The notes under the pieces are model-generated. The model did not search any database. It saw nothing but the letters and a program-made list of their open reading frames with translations, and had not been told where the DNA came from. Both the position numbers and the translations under genes were made by a program. From CAWEBF01 sp963807235 (GTDB lineage Bacteria; Acidobacteriota; Vicinamibacteria; Vicinamibacterales; UBA2999), in contig CAWEBF010000028.1 of NCBI GenBank assembly GCA_963807235.1, forward strand, positions 124,001 through 188,000: a stretch of 64,000 bases of DNA, read 5' to 3'. Of the stretch, positions 8,099 through 17,313 are shown piece by piece. Every line of letters starts with the position of its first letter. The first letter of the stretch is position 1.

Positions 8099-8981
8099 TC
8101 TGCACCTGCTCCTTCATCTTCTCCAGTTCGGCCTTGGCCTCGATGATGAGTTCCGAGACCTTCAGCCCATCGGCTTTCGACCCAATGGTGTTGACCTCGC
8201 GGTTCATCTCCTGGAGCAGGAAGTCGAGCTTGCGGCCGCAGGGCTCGGGGCCGTCGGCCAGCGCCTGCCAGTGGGCCAGGTGCCCGCGCAGCCGTGTCAC
8301 CTCTTCGGAGACGTCGGACCGGGCCGCGATGCGCACCACCTCCTGCGCCACGAGCGTCTCGTCGGGCGGCGCCTCCATGCGCAGGTCGCGGACGCGCTCC
8401 AGGAGCCGTGCTTCCACGCCGGCGCGGCCCAGCTCGGCGGCGGCGCTGAGGCGCTCCGCCAGGTCGCCGAGTCCCTGACGGCGCGCTTCCAGATCGGTTC
8501 GCAGGTGATCGCCCTCGTGCGATCGCATCACGTCCATTTCGCGCAGCGCCTGGGACAGCGCGGCCTCGACCGCCGAGGCGGCCTCGGAGGCCGCCAGCGC
8601 GTCCAGCTCCACGCTGCGCTCGCGGACCACGAGGGCCTGCGGCATCCGGAGCAGATCGCCCGGGCTCAGCGGGCCCGACACGAGGCCCGTGGCGCGCGCG
8701 GCCTCCAGCGCCGACGCCAGGGCTGCCGTAAACTCCGCATTCAATTCAACGGTGGGCGCGGGGGGCGTCCGCAGCTGCACGGACACGTTCACGTCCACGC
8801 GGCCGCGCGAGACGTGCTGCTGCACCAACTGCCGGACGCGGGGCTCCAGTTCGGCGATCATCTGCGACAGCCGCAGCTGCAAATCCAGGAAGCGGTGGTT
8901 GACGGTCTTCACGCTGACCGCAATGGTCGCCTGCTCGTTTTCGTGAGTCAGCGACGCGAAGCCGGTCATGGACTTGATCAT
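8088..8981 (-). CDS. yicC: YicC/YloC-family endoribonuclease
   Basis: 297 residues. Matches the family from the first residue (MIKSMTGFAS), through the N-terminal domain (VNHRFLDLQLRLS, VSRGRVDVNVSV), to the C-terminal DUF1732 part (SDVSEEVTRLRGHL, GRKLDFLLQEMNREVNTIGSKA). E. coli YicC is reported to act in RNA degradation as an endoribonuclease; that activity is known for the family and not shown here. The start at 8981 overlaps the msbA-like stop by 4 bp (ATGA) and its end overlaps gmk, so the three genes are tightly coupled. Confidence 0.94.
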   Translation of the reverse strand: MIKSMTGFASLTHENEQATIAVSVKTVNHRFLDLQLRLSQMIAELEPRVRQLVQQHVSRGRVDVNVSVQLRTPPAPTVELNAEFTAALASALEAARATGLVSGPLSPGDLLRMPQALVVRERSVELDALAASEAASAVEAALSQALREMDVMRSHEGDHLRTDLEARRQGLGDLAERLSAAAELGRAGVEARLLERVRDLRMEAPPDETLVAQEVVRIAARSDVSEEVTRLRGHLAHWQALADGPEPCGRKLDFLLQEMNREVNTIGSKADGLKVSELIIEAKAELEKMKEQVQNVE

Positions 8982-10744
8982 GCTGTCGGTTCCGTAGTCC
9001 GAGCGTCTTCGACGGGGCGCTCGGCGTCGTCCTCGAGCTGCAATTCGTACAGTTTGGCATACGCGCCGCCCGCCGCGATCAGCGCGTCGTGCGTGCCCGA
9101 TTCCACGACGCGGCCGGCATCGAGCACGACGATCCGGTCCGCGCGCCGCACCGTGGACAGCCGGTGCGCGATCACGATCGACGTGCGGTTCCGCATCAGC
9201 GTGGCCAGGGCTTCCTGGACCAGCATCTCCGATTCGGCGTCGAGCGACGACGTGGCTTCGTCGAGAATCAGGATCGGCGGGTCTTTGAGGAGCGCCCGCG
9301 CGATCGCCAGGCGCTGACGCTGGCCCCCGGAGAGCCGCTGCCCGCGTTCGCCGATCAATGTGTCGTAGCCCTGATCCATGGCCGTGATGAACTCGTCGGC
9401 GTGGGCCGCCCGCGCGGCGGCCTGGATCTGCTCCCCCGTCGCGTCGGGTTTCCCGTACGCGATGTTGGCGGCCACGGTATCGTCGAAGAGCACCGTCTCC
9501 TGCGTCACCATGCCCAGGTGCGCGCGCAAGGACGCGAGCCCCAGCTCGCGGATGTCGCGCCCGTCGATCTGTACGCATCCCGCCGTCGGGTCGTAGAACC
9601 GCGCGAGCAGGTTCGTCACGGTGGTCTTGCCGGCGCCGCTCCGGCCGACGAGCGCCAGTGTCTGGCCGACGGGGATCTCGAACGTCACGCCGTCGAGCGT
9701 CGGCTGCTCGAGCCCGCCATAGGTGAAGCGCACGTCTCGAAAGGCCAGGCCGTACCGGAGGCCGGTCATGGGCACCGCGTCGGGCCGGTCGGTGACCTCG
9801 CTGTGGGTATCCAGCACCTCGAAGATGCGCTCGGTGGCCGCCATGGCCTGTTGCAGGCTGGCGTTGACGCGGCTCAGCTTCTTGGCCGGACCGTACATCA
9901 AGAAGAGCGCCGCTATGAACGCGACGAAGTCGCCCCTGGTGAGTCGTCCCGCGGTAATCTCCTGGCTCCCGTACCAGAGGGCCGCCACGAACGCCACGCC
10001 GCCGATGAACTCCATCAGCGGCGGCAGCACGCTGAGCGCGCTCGTGACCTTCATGTTCGTCCGGTAGTAGCGCTCCGACGCGCGCTCGAACTTTTCCGCC
10101 TCCCGCGACTCGGCGCCGAACGCCTTCACGATGCGGTGGCCCGCGAACGCCTCGGCGCTCACGTGCGCCATGTGCTCCATCGCCTCCTGGCTGCGCCGGG
10201 TGGTGCGCCGCACGCGCTGCCCAAGCCGCACCAGCGGGTAGACGACCAGCGGCGCGCCGGTCAGGCACACCAGCGCCAGCCGGGCATCTACGTAGATCAG
10301 CACGGCCGCGTACCCCACGATCGCCAGCGACTCGCGCGTCAGGTCGCCGATGGTCTCCGACACGGCGAACTGCACCTGCGCGACGTCGTTGGTGAGCCTG
10401 GACATCAGGCGGCCGGTGGTCTGCCCCGAGAAATACGCGGCGGACTGATCGAGGATGTGGCGGAAGAGCGTCCGCCGCAGGTCGTGGACCACGCGCTGGC
10501 CCACTTCGGTCATCCACAGCGACGACAGGTAGGCGCCGACGCCCTTGAGGAAATAGAGGCCGAGGATGGCGCCGGCGACGATCCCGAGGGACCGCCCCGT
10601 CGGCAGCACTTCGTCGAAGATCGGCTTGATCAGCGCCGCGATGCCGGCCTGCGACAGCCCGTACACCACCATGGCCACCAGCGCGCTGATGAGCCGCCCC
10701 CGATAGGGCCTGGCATATCGGAGGAGTCGAAAGAACGGCGTCAC
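8978..10744 (-). CDS. MsbA-type lipid flippase ABC transporter (permease-ATPase fusion)
   Basis: 588 residues: six-helix membrane domain then an ATPase. Seen: FKG-like GYLSSLW and TNDVAQVQ in the membrane part, Walker A VGRSGAGKTT, Q-loop MVTQETVLF, signature LSGGQRQRLAIARAL, Walker B ILILDEATSSLD, and H-loop IAHRLST. Family members flip lipid A core or other lipid-linked glycans across the inner membrane. The start is a GTG at 10744 overlapping the stop of the upstream GT2 by 4 bp (GTGA). The GT2 and UDP-glucose-dehydrogenase neighbours support a role in lipid or glycan export. Substrate is inferred only. Confidence 0.9.
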   Translation of the reverse strand: MTPFFRLLRYARPYRGRLISALVAMVVYGLSQAGIAALIKPIFDEVLPTGRSLGIVAGAILGLYFLKGVGAYLSSLWMTEVGQRVVHDLRRTLFRHILDQSAAYFSGQTTGRLMSRLTNDVAQVQFAVSETIGDLTRESLAIVGYAAVLIYVDARLALVCLTGAPLVVYPLVRLGQRVRRTTRRSQEAMEHMAHVSAEAFAGHRIVKAFGAESREAEKFERASERYYRTNMKVTSALSVLPPLMEFIGGVAFVAALWYGSQEITAGRLTRGDFVAFIAALFLMYGPAKKLSRVNASLQQAMAATERIFEVLDTHSEVTDRPDAVPMTGLRYGLAFRDVRFTYGGLEQPTLDGVTFEIPVGQTLALVGRSGAGKTTVTNLLARFYDPTAGCVQIDGRDIRELGLASLRAHLGMVTQETVLFDDTVAANIAYGKPDATGEQIQAAARAAHADEFITAMDQGYDTLIGERGQRLSGGQRQRLAIARALLKDPPILILDEATSSLDAESEMLVQEALATLMRNRTSIVIAHRLSTVRRADRIVVLDAGRVVESGTHDALIAAGGAYAKLYELQLEDDAERPVEDARTTEPTA

Positions 10745-11451
10745 TCCGTGAACCGGTACTTGAGCAGCACCCACACTGCGACCACGCCGTCGCGCCAGCC
10801 AATCTTCTTGCCCTCGTCGTAGCCCCGCCCGTCGTAGGAGATCGGGACCTCGTAGACCCGCAGATGGCGCTTGAAGATCTTTGCCGTGAGCTCGGGCTCG
10901 ATGCCGAAGCCATTCGACTGCAGCGTCATCGACTGCAACACCTCGGCACGCATCACCTTGTAGCATGTCTCCATGTCGGTGAGCATGGTGTTGTAGAGCA
11001 CGTTGGTCAGCGTGGTCAGCAGCCGGTTGCCCAGGTAGTGCGTGAAGAGGAACACGCGGTGGCGGCCCAGGAACCGTGACCCGTAGACGACGTCGGCGCG
11101 CCCGTCGCAAATCAGCTCGATCAGCCCCGGCAGTTCCTCCGGGGAGTACTCCAGGTCGGCATCCTGGATCACCACCAGGTCGCCCGCGACGTGGCCGAAC
11201 CCGAGGCGCAGCGCGGCTCCCTTTCCCTGGTTCCTCGGCTGCCGCAGCAGCATGAAGTCCAGCTCGGTGCGCAGTCGCGTCAGCACATCGCCGGTGCCAT
11301 CGGTCGAGCAGTCGTCCACGACCACCAGCTGCACGCGCAAGGGCAGCGCCAGCACGCGGCGCACCACTTCCTCCACCGTGGCCAGCTCGTTGTACACCGG
11401 CATCACGACCGTGAGGAGCGGGTTGGTGAGAACCCCCTTCAGCCGCGACAT
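10741..11451 (-). CDS. Family 2 glycosyltransferase, dolichol-phosphate mannose synthase-like
   Basis: 236 residues, a single GT-A domain. VVMPVYNELATVEEVV opens the fold, VVDDCSTDGT binds the nucleotide sugar, and DADLEYSPEELP holds the metal-binding DxD-like motif. KGAALRLGF and VYGSRFLGRHR are typical of DPM1/Ppm1-type enzymes that load a sugar onto polyprenyl phosphate. No C-terminal membrane anchor is present. The donor and acceptor are unknown. It lies 6 bp downstream of the UDP-glucose dehydrogenase gene and overlaps the ABC transporter by 4 bp, so these three form an operon. Confidence 0.9.
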   Translation of the reverse strand: MSRLKGVLTNPLLTVVMPVYNELATVEEVVRRVLALPLRVQLVVVDDCSTDGTGDVLTRLRTELDFMLLRQPRNQGKGAALRLGFGHVAGDLVVIQDADLEYSPEELPGLIELICDGRADVVYGSRFLGRHRVFLFTHYLGNRLLTTLTNVLYNTMLTDMETCYKVMRAEVLQSMTLQSNGFGIEPELTAKIFKRHLRVYEVPISYDGRGYDEGKKIGWRDGVVAVWVLLKYRFTE

Positions 11452-11457
11452 GGCTGT

Positions 11458-12756
11458 TTACGGTCGGCCGATCGAGTAGTAGGTGAACCCATGCTGCTTC
11501 ATGTGCGCCGGCACGAACAGATTGCGCCCGTCGAAGACGACGGGTTCCTTGAGCAGGCTCTTCATGCGGGCCAGATCGGGTCGCCGGAACTCGTTCCACT
11601 CGGTCACGATGGCCAGTCCGTCGGCCCCCTTCAGGGCGCCGTAGTTCGTGTCGGCGAACGTCACCCGCGAGCCGAAGATGCGGCGGGCCACGCCCATCGC
11701 CTCGGGGTCGTAGGCCTGCACCCGCGCCCCCGCTTTGAGCAGCGCCTCGATGAGCGGAATGGACGGGGCCTCCCGCATGTCGTCGGTCTTGGGCTTGAAC
11801 GACAGGCCCCAGAGCGCCAGCGTCTTGCCCTTCAGGCGGCCGTAGTGCTCGCGCATCTTCGCCACGAGCCGGGTCTTCTGATAGGTGTTCACCTCGTCCA
11901 CGGCCCGCAGCATCTTGAAGTCGTAGCCGCTCTCCGCGGCGAACCGCTGCATCGCCTTCACGTCCTTCGGGAAGCAGCTGCCGCCGAAACCGACGCCGGG
12001 AAAGAGAAACGAGGAGCCGATGCGGCGGTCGGAGCCGATGGCGCGCCGCACGTGGTCCACGTCGGCACCCACGCGCTCACACACGTTCGCCACCTCGTTC
12101 ATGAACGTGATGCGTGAGGCCAGCATGGCGTTGGCGGCGTACTTCGACAGCTCCGCGCTGGCGCAGTCCATCACCATGATCGGCGCGTCGGTTCTCGTGA
12201 ACGGCGAGTACAGTTCCTGCATCAGCGCGACCGCCCCGGAGTCGTCGGCGCCGATCACCACGCGATCGGGCTTCATGAAGTCGTCGACCGCGGCTCCCTG
12301 TTTCAGGAACTCGGGGTTGCTGACCACGCTGAAGGGGCGCTTGGTTTCCCGATGCATCGCCAAACGGATGCGTTCGGACGTGCCGACAGGCACCGTGCTC
12401 TTGGTGACGACCACCGTGTAGCTGGTGATCGCCCGGGCAATCTGGCGGGCCACGTCGAGCACGTGCCGCAGGTCGGCTGATCCGTCTTCATCTTGCGGCG
12501 TGCCGACGGCAATGAAGACCACGGCCGCGTCCTTGACGGCCGCGGGCAGCGCCGTGGTAAACGTCAGCCGCTTCTCGCCAGTGTTTCTGCGGAGCAGCTC
12601 CTCGAGCCCCGGCTCGTAGATAGGCATCTTGCCGGCCTTGAGCGCACGCACTTTCGCGACGTCCTTGTCCACGCACACGACGTCGTTGCCGCTCTCCGCA
12701 AAACAGACGCCCGCCACAAGCCCCACATACCCAGTCCCAATCACCGCAAGTCGCAT
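11458..12756 (-). CDS. ugd: UDP-glucose 6-dehydrogenase
   Basis: 432 residues; oxidises UDP-glucose to UDP-glucuronate for polysaccharide synthesis. NAD-binding GTGYVG at residues 7-12, the catalytic Cys in GVGFGGSCFPKD (C261), and the NPEFLKQGAAVDDF and ELSKYAANAMLASRI segments are all conserved. The C-terminal UDP-binding domain includes WGLSFKPKTDDMREAPS. The start is fixed by alignment at MRLAVIGTGY; the frame runs on upstream only as antisense of the GT4 gene. It heads the leftward ugd-GT2-msbA set. Confidence 0.96.
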   Translation of the reverse strand: MRLAVIGTGYVGLVAGVCFAESGNDVVCVDKDVAKVRALKAGKMPIYEPGLEELLRRNTGEKRLTFTTALPAAVKDAAVVFIAVGTPQDEDGSADLRHVLDVARQIARAITSYTVVVTKSTVPVGTSERIRLAMHRETKRPFSVVSNPEFLKQGAAVDDFMKPDRVVIGADDSGAVALMQELYSPFTRTDAPIMVMDCASAELSKYAANAMLASRITFMNEVANVCERVGADVDHVRRAIGSDRRIGSSFLFPGVGFGGSCFPKDVKAMQRFAAESGYDFKMLRAVDEVNTYQKTRLVAKMREHYGRLKGKTLALWGLSFKPKTDDMREAPSIPLIEALLKAGARVQAYDPEAMGVARRIFGSRVTFADTNYGALKGADGLAIVTEWNEFRRPDLARMKSLLKEPVVFDGRNLFVPAHMKQHGFTYYSIGRP

Positions 12757-12807
12757 ATCACCCCGGTTGCCCTTCGAAAAAAACGCAAACGCTATCATAC
12801 GTTGCAG

Positions 12808-13926
12808 ATGCGGGTCCTCGTGGACTACCGGCCGGCGCTGCGGGCGCGCACCGGCGCCGGTGCGTACGTGCATGACCTGGTGCGCGCCTACACGGCGTGC
12901 CACGGCGACGCCGTGACCATCTTCTCGAGCTCGTGGAGGGACCGCGTCGCGCCTGGCACGGGTGCGGCCTTGAACGCGCGTGTCGTGGATCGACGCGTGC
13001 CGGTGCGCTGGTTGAACTATCTGTGGCACCGGCGCGGGTGGCCGCCGGTCGAGTCGATCGCCGGCCCAGCCGATGTCGTGCACGCCGGGCACCCGTTGTT
13101 GATCCCGGCCACACACGCCGCGCAGGTGGTGACCGTGCACGACCTGTACTTCCTGTCGAACCCCGAGAGTACTCGCGCCGAGATTCGACGGGACTATCCC
13201 GGCCTCGCTCGCCAGCACGCCAGGCGAGCCGATGCCGTGGTGACGTCGTCCGCCTATACACGCGACGCGCTGCTCCAGACATTCGACCTCGAGCCCCGCC
13301 ACGTCCACCTGGTGAGGCCGGGCGCGCCGGCCTGGGCCCGGCTCGGACAGTCGCCGCATGCGCCGCGAGACGGCTACGTGCTCTTCATCGGCACGCTGGA
13401 TGCGCGCAAGAATCTGGGCGTGGTGCTCGACGCCTACGATCAACTTACCGCGCAGGGGCGCCGCATACCGCGTCTGGTTGTGGCCGGGGCCGAGGGTCCT
13501 GGCGGCGAGCCCTGGCTCGAGCGGATGCGGCGCGCCCCGCTGAACGGCGTGGTGACGTATCGGGGCTACGTGCCCGACTCGGAACGGGACGCCCTCTTCG
13601 AGGGTGCCCGCACCGTGGTGCTGCCGTCGTGGGACGAAGGCTTCGGCCTGCCGGCACTCGAGGCGATGGCCGCCGGTATTCCGGTGGTCGTTTCCAACCG
13701 CGGGGCATTGCCGGAGGTTGTCGGGGCGGCAGGCGTGCTCGTGGACCCGGCGGACCCGCAGGGCTGGGCGGACACTCTGGAACGCCTGGGTCAGGACGAC
13801 GACTGGGCCCGCGCGCGTGGCGCGGCCGGCCTGGAGCGTGCGCGCACCTTCACCTGGGACGCCGCGGCGCATGCCTTGCGCGCCGCCTACATGGCTGCCA
13901 TCGAGCACCGGCGGCAGCGGGCCTGA
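12808..13926 (+). CDS. Family 4 glycosyltransferase (first of pair)
   Basis: 372 residues, GT-B fold. The N-terminal acceptor domain begins MRVLVDYRPALRARTGAGAY (glycine-rich loop). The C-terminal donor domain has GYVLFIGTLDARKNLGVVLDA and the retaining-enzyme motif DEGFGLPALEAMAAGIPVVV with its E-x7-E glutamates. It starts a rightward set of three glycosyltransferases with overlapping ends, divergent from ugd. A TATCAT at about 12794-12799 could serve as -10. Sugar specificity cannot be read from sequence; mannosyl- or glucosyltransferase is most common in the family. Confidence 0.9.
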   Translation: MRVLVDYRPALRARTGAGAYVHDLVRAYTACHGDAVTIFSSSWRDRVAPGTGAALNARVVDRRVPVRWLNYLWHRRGWPPVESIAGPADVVHAGHPLLIPATHAAQVVTVHDLYFLSNPESTRAEIRRDYPGLARQHARRADAVVTSSAYTRDALLQTFDLEPRHVHLVRPGAPAWARLGQSPHAPRDGYVLFIGTLDARKNLGVVLDAYDQLTAQGRRIPRLVVAGAEGPGGEPWLERMRRAPLNGVVTYRGYVPDSERDALFEGARTVVLPSWDEGFGLPALEAMAAGIPVVVSNRGALPEVVGAAGVLVDPADPQGWADTLERLGQDDDWARARGAAGLERARTFTWDAAAHALRAAYMAAIEHRRQRA

Positions 13927-15044
13927 TGCGCATCGCCATCGACGGGCGCGAGCTGGCGGGTCAGGTCACTGGTGTCGGCCGGTATCTGACGGAGCTGCTG
14001 AAGGCGTGGAACGACGCGCCGGATGCGCGGGACCATGAATTCGTGATCCTGGCGCACGCGCCGGTGGACCTGCCGCGCCTGTCCGCGTTGCGCGTCGTCA
14101 CCGAAGTGCACCGAGGATCGGGCGGCACCGTGTGGGAGCAGACGGTGCTGCCGCGCCTGGTGCGCCAGGCCCGCGCGAATGTGCTCTTCGCCCCTGCCTA
14201 CACGGCGCCCCTGGCTTCGCCGGCACCGGTGGTCGTGACCGTCCACGACGTGTCCTTCTGCGCCCACCCGGAATGGTTCTCGTGGCGCGAAGGTCTGCGA
14301 CGGCGCGTGCTGACCAGACGGTCCGCGCACCGCGCCGCGCGGGTGTTGACGGTCTCGCGATTCTCACGCGACGAAATCGTGCGACACCTGGGCGTGGCGC
14401 CGGCGCGGATCCAGGTGGTCTACTCCGGTCCGTCGGAGGTCGCGCAAGCCGCGCCGCGGTCTTCCGAGGCGGCCCCGCCGTCGTCGACGGCGGCGCCGTC
14501 GTCCGAGGCCCTGATCCTCTACGTGGGGTCCGTGCTCGCGCGCCGTCATGTGCCCGAACTGGTAGACGGTTTCGCCCGCCTGGCCCGGCGGCGCCCCGAT
14601 GTGCAGCTGGCCATCGTGGGCGACGCGCGCGGCGTGCCGCGCGTGGACGTGGGCGCGTGTGTCCGTGCGGCGGCCATGGACCAGCGAATCACGGTGCGCG
14701 GCTACGTGACCGACGCCGAGCTGGCCGAGCTGTACGGCCGGGCGTCGGCGTTTGCCTTTCTGTCGTCCTACGAGGGGTTCGGACTTACGCCGCTCGATGC
14801 GATTGCGGCCGGGATCCCGGCGGTGGTCCTCGATACACCCGTCGCGCGGGAGATCTACGGCGACGCGGCGCTCCGCGTGCGCGCCCCGGAGCCGGCGCTC
14901 GTCGAGACCGCCCTCGAACAAGTGCTCTTCGATGCAGGTGAACGCGCGCGGTTGGCCCAGGCCGGTCGCGATATCTCCGCACGCTATTCCTGGACCGCGA
15001 GCGGAGCGGACACGTTGGCGGCGCTGGTCAGCGCCGGACGCTGA
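13926..15044 (+). CDS. Family 4 glycosyltransferase (second of pair)
   Basis: 372 residues, the same length as the preceding gene and probably an old tandem duplicate. Features: MRIAIDGRELAGQVTGVGRY, VVTVHDVSFCAHPEWFS, LTVSRFSRDEI, and the donor-site motif YEGFGLTPLDAIAAGIPAVV. A Ser/Ala/Pro-rich insert (about residues 175-195) separates the two Rossmann domains. The ATG overlaps the upstream TGA by one base, so it is translationally coupled. It probably adds the next sugar of the same glycan, an inference from order. Confidence 0.9.
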   Translation: MRIAIDGRELAGQVTGVGRYLTELLKAWNDAPDARDHEFVILAHAPVDLPRLSALRVVTEVHRGSGGTVWEQTVLPRLVRQARANVLFAPAYTAPLASPAPVVVTVHDVSFCAHPEWFSWREGLRRRVLTRRSAHRAARVLTVSRFSRDEIVRHLGVAPARIQVVYSGPSEVAQAAPRSSEAAPPSSTAAPSSEALILYVGSVLARRHVPELVDGFARLARRRPDVQLAIVGDARGVPRVDVGACVRAAAMDQRITVRGYVTDAELAELYGRASAFAFLSSYEGFGLTPLDAIAAGIPAVVLDTPVAREIYGDAALRVRAPEPALVETALEQVLFDAGERARLAQAGRDISARYSWTASGADTLAALVSAGR

Positions 15045-15880
15045 TGGCACGGCTCTCGGTCGTCATCGTGTCCTTCAACTCCGCCGGGACCCTGCCGGCC
15101 TGTCTGCGTGCGTTGCGCGACCACGGGCCGATGCCCCCCCACGATGTCGTGGTGGTGGACAACGCCTCCCAGGACGACACCGCCGCCATGCTGGTACGCG
15201 ACTGGCCATCGGTGACCCTGCTGCGGCAGGACGCGAACCTGGGGTTTGCCGCGGCCAACAACCGGGGCATTCGCGCCACGCGCGGCGACCGGCTGCTGCT
15301 GCTGAACCCCGATGCCGCGGTCACGCCGCACGCCGTCGAAGGCCTGATGACCGCGCTCGACAGCGACCCGACGGTCGGAATCGCCGGCCCGCGCATCGTG
15401 GACCCGGACGGACGCGCGGAGCTGTCCTTCGGCCCCCACATCTCGCCGTGGGCTGAAGCGTGGCAAAAGCTGCGTGTGCGGGCGCTGGAGCGCGAGTGGC
15501 CGCTGATGGGCCCGTGGGTGGAGCGGCAGACGCAGCGGCCCCAGCATCCCGACTGGGTCAGCGGCGCCTGCTGGCTCGCGCGCCGCACGGTGCTCGAAAC
15601 CGCCGGGCTCTTCGACGAGCGGTTCTTCCTGTACACGGAGGACGTGGACCTCTGTGCGCGGGTGCGCACCGGCGGGCACCGCATCGCGTTCGTGCCCTCG
15701 TCCGTGGTGCGGCACACGCGCGGCGCGTCCCGCGCCACCGTGCGCGATGCGGCCGACGCGCAGTACCGGCGCAGCCAAGTGGCGTTTTATGAAAAGCACC
15801 ATCCACGTTGGGCGCCGGTGCTGCGGGCTTACCTCATGATGAAAGGAGCTCTGCCCGATACGTCGAAACAGCGACCTTGA
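15044..15880 (+). CDS. Family 2 glycosyltransferase, rhamnosyltransferase-like
   Basis: 278 residues. GT-A fold with SVVIVSFNSAGTLPACL, VVVVDNASQDDT, a DxD-like site in LLLLNPDAAVTPHAV, and the C-terminal WVSGACWLARRTVLETAGLFDERFFLYTED split across the acceptor site (short segments quoted: WVSGACW, FDERFFLYTEDVDLC). This pattern is typical of WbbL-type rhamnosyltransferases. The start overlaps the preceding stop, and its own stop overlaps the TTG start of the protease gene. Donor sugar is inferred only from family. Confidence 0.9.
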   Translation: MARLSVVIVSFNSAGTLPACLRALRDHGPMPPHDVVVVDNASQDDTAAMLVRDWPSVTLLRQDANLGFAAANNRGIRATRGDRLLLLNPDAAVTPHAVEGLMTALDSDPTVGIAGPRIVDPDGRAELSFGPHISPWAEAWQKLRVRALEREWPLMGPWVERQTQRPQHPDWVSGACWLARRTVLETAGLFDERFFLYTEDVDLCARVRTGGHRIAFVPSSVVRHTRGASRATVRDAADAQYRRSQVAFYEKHHPRWAPVLRAYLMMKGALPDTSKQRP

Positions 15881-17262
15881 GCGCAGACACTCTTTCCTCG
15901 CCCGATTCCGGCACCTGGACATGCCCCGCGTGCGATCGCCGCGTGCCAGCGCGGATCCGTGAATGCCGCTGTGGATTCGTGCAGGACGAGACCCCCTCGT
16001 CCGGCGTTGACGCCGACACCTCGGAGGGTTCTTCGCGTTCGCGGACGACCGGCCTGGCGCTGCTTGCCGTTGGGCTCGTGATCGGCGCGGGCCTGGCGCT
16101 CTTGCCCTCGCCGACGCCACCGGCGCCCGAGGAGAACCTGGTTCGCGCGCCGTCCACGGCTGCTCCCCATCCGGCGGACTCGCTGGACGAGGAGGAAGCC
16201 AACGTCCCGGTGAGCGAGTTGCCCACCGTGCTCCCGCAGTTTCCGCTCGCGGCGCCGCTCCCCCCCGCCGCGAGCGCCTCGGTGGCGGCTGCGCCGCTCG
16301 AAGATCTGGTCAGCCGCGTCGTGCCGGCCGTGGCGTTCGTGCAAGCGGGCCAGGCACGCGGCACGGGCTTCTTCATCGCCCGCGACCGCGTCTTGACGAA
16401 CGCCCACGTGATCGCGGGCCATACGATGGTCCGGCTGCAGGTGAACGACAGCCACTACGACGCGCGGGTCGGCACCGTGTCCACCGGCACCGATCTGGCC
16501 GTGCTGCACGTGGTGAACCCCAGCCCCACCCAACAAGTGTTGCAGCTGGGCGCCGTTGGCCAGGCCCGCGTGGGCGAAGAGGTCATCGCCGTCGGCTCCG
16601 CGCTGGGTGTGCTGTCGAACACCGTGACGCGGGGCATCGTGAGCGCCGTTCGTCAGGTGGGTCAGGTCACCCTGATCCAGACCGACGCGGCGATCAACCC
16701 GGGCAACAGCGGCGGGCCGCTCATCAGCCGATCGGGCCTGGTCATCGGCATCAACTCGCTGCGCGTGGCACAGCAGACGGCCGAGGGCGTGGCCTTCGCC
16801 GTGGCGATCGACCACGCCACACAGCTGCTGAACGGCCAGCGCGCCTCCGACGCCCAGACACCGCTCAACAGCCTCACGCAGATGCTCGGCGGCCGTTCCG
16901 ACACCGAGGATCGGCGGACTCGCGGGGAGCAGGAGTACGTCCGCGTCCTCGAGTGGGCCGGCAGAAACGCCGCGGAGCTGGACACGTACTGGGACCGTTA
17001 CGCGGGAACGTGCGTCACGACCACCCGATCCTCCGGCGATCGCACCTGGTTCGCCGTGTTCGAGACCGGCGGCGTGACCCTGGGGAACAGTGCCACGGTG
17101 AACTGCGAATCCTGGCTGGATGCGGTCCGGGCGAATGCGGGCCGCATCCGGGACGAGATGAACAAGGCCGGCGAAGCCGCGCGCCAGCGCGGCGTATTTC
17201 CCGGCACCGTCCGTGACCTGCGCCGGCGCCATCGCCTTCAGTGGAGTGGATGGGATCGGTAG
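15877..17262 (+). CDS. Zinc-ribbon, single-TM, trypsin-like (HtrA-type) serine protease without PDZ
   Basis: 461 residues from a TTG at 15877 that overlaps the previous TGA (TTGA). An N-terminal Cys ribbon (C16, C19, C30, C32) is followed by one transmembrane helix (about 57-76), a Pro/Ala-rich stalk and a chymotrypsin-fold domain. The triad is H177 (TNAHVIAG), D206 (TGTDLAVLHV) and S278 (NPGNSGGPL). The 150-residue C-terminal part has two Cys and is not a PDZ domain. Topology suggests a cytosolic zinc ribbon and a periplasmic protease. The start is chosen because the ribbon begins right after it. Substrates are unknown. Confidence 0.85.
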   Translation: MSADTLSSPDSGTWTCPACDRRVPARIRECRCGFVQDETPSSGVDADTSEGSSRSRTTGLALLAVGLVIGAGLALLPSPTPPAPEENLVRAPSTAAPHPADSLDEEEANVPVSELPTVLPQFPLAAPLPPAASASVAAAPLEDLVSRVVPAVAFVQAGQARGTGFFIARDRVLTNAHVIAGHTMVRLQVNDSHYDARVGTVSTGTDLAVLHVVNPSPTQQVLQLGAVGQARVGEEVIAVGSALGVLSNTVTRGIVSAVRQVGQVTLIQTDAAINPGNSGGPLISRSGLVIGINSLRVAQQTAEGVAFAVAIDHATQLLNGQRASDAQTPLNSLTQMLGGRSDTEDRRTRGEQEYVRVLEWAGRNAAELDTYWDRYAGTCVTTTRSSGDRTWFAVFETGGVTLGNSATVNCESWLDAVRANAGRIRDEMNKAGEAARQRGVFPGTVRDLRRRHRLQWSGWDR

Positions 17263-17271
17263 CAGGTCGCT

Positions 17272-17286
17272 CCACTAGACTAGTGG
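17272..17286. promoter_or_regulatory. Perfect 15-bp dyad upstream of dinB-family gene
   Basis: CCACTAG-A-CTAGTGG, a perfect 7-1-7 inverted repeat 28 bp before the start codon. A second dyad, GGTTCC (17285-17290) and GGAACC (17306-17311), overlaps it and includes the ribosome-binding region. It could be an operator. Confidence 0.45.
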
Positions 17287-17313
17287 TTCCTATCCACACA
17301 CGGAGGGAACCAC

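Noticed and set aside
8034..10822. Two long rightward open frames (8034-9317, 9089-10822)
   Set aside because: Antisense to yicC and the MsbA-type gene, which carry full sets of conserved motifs.
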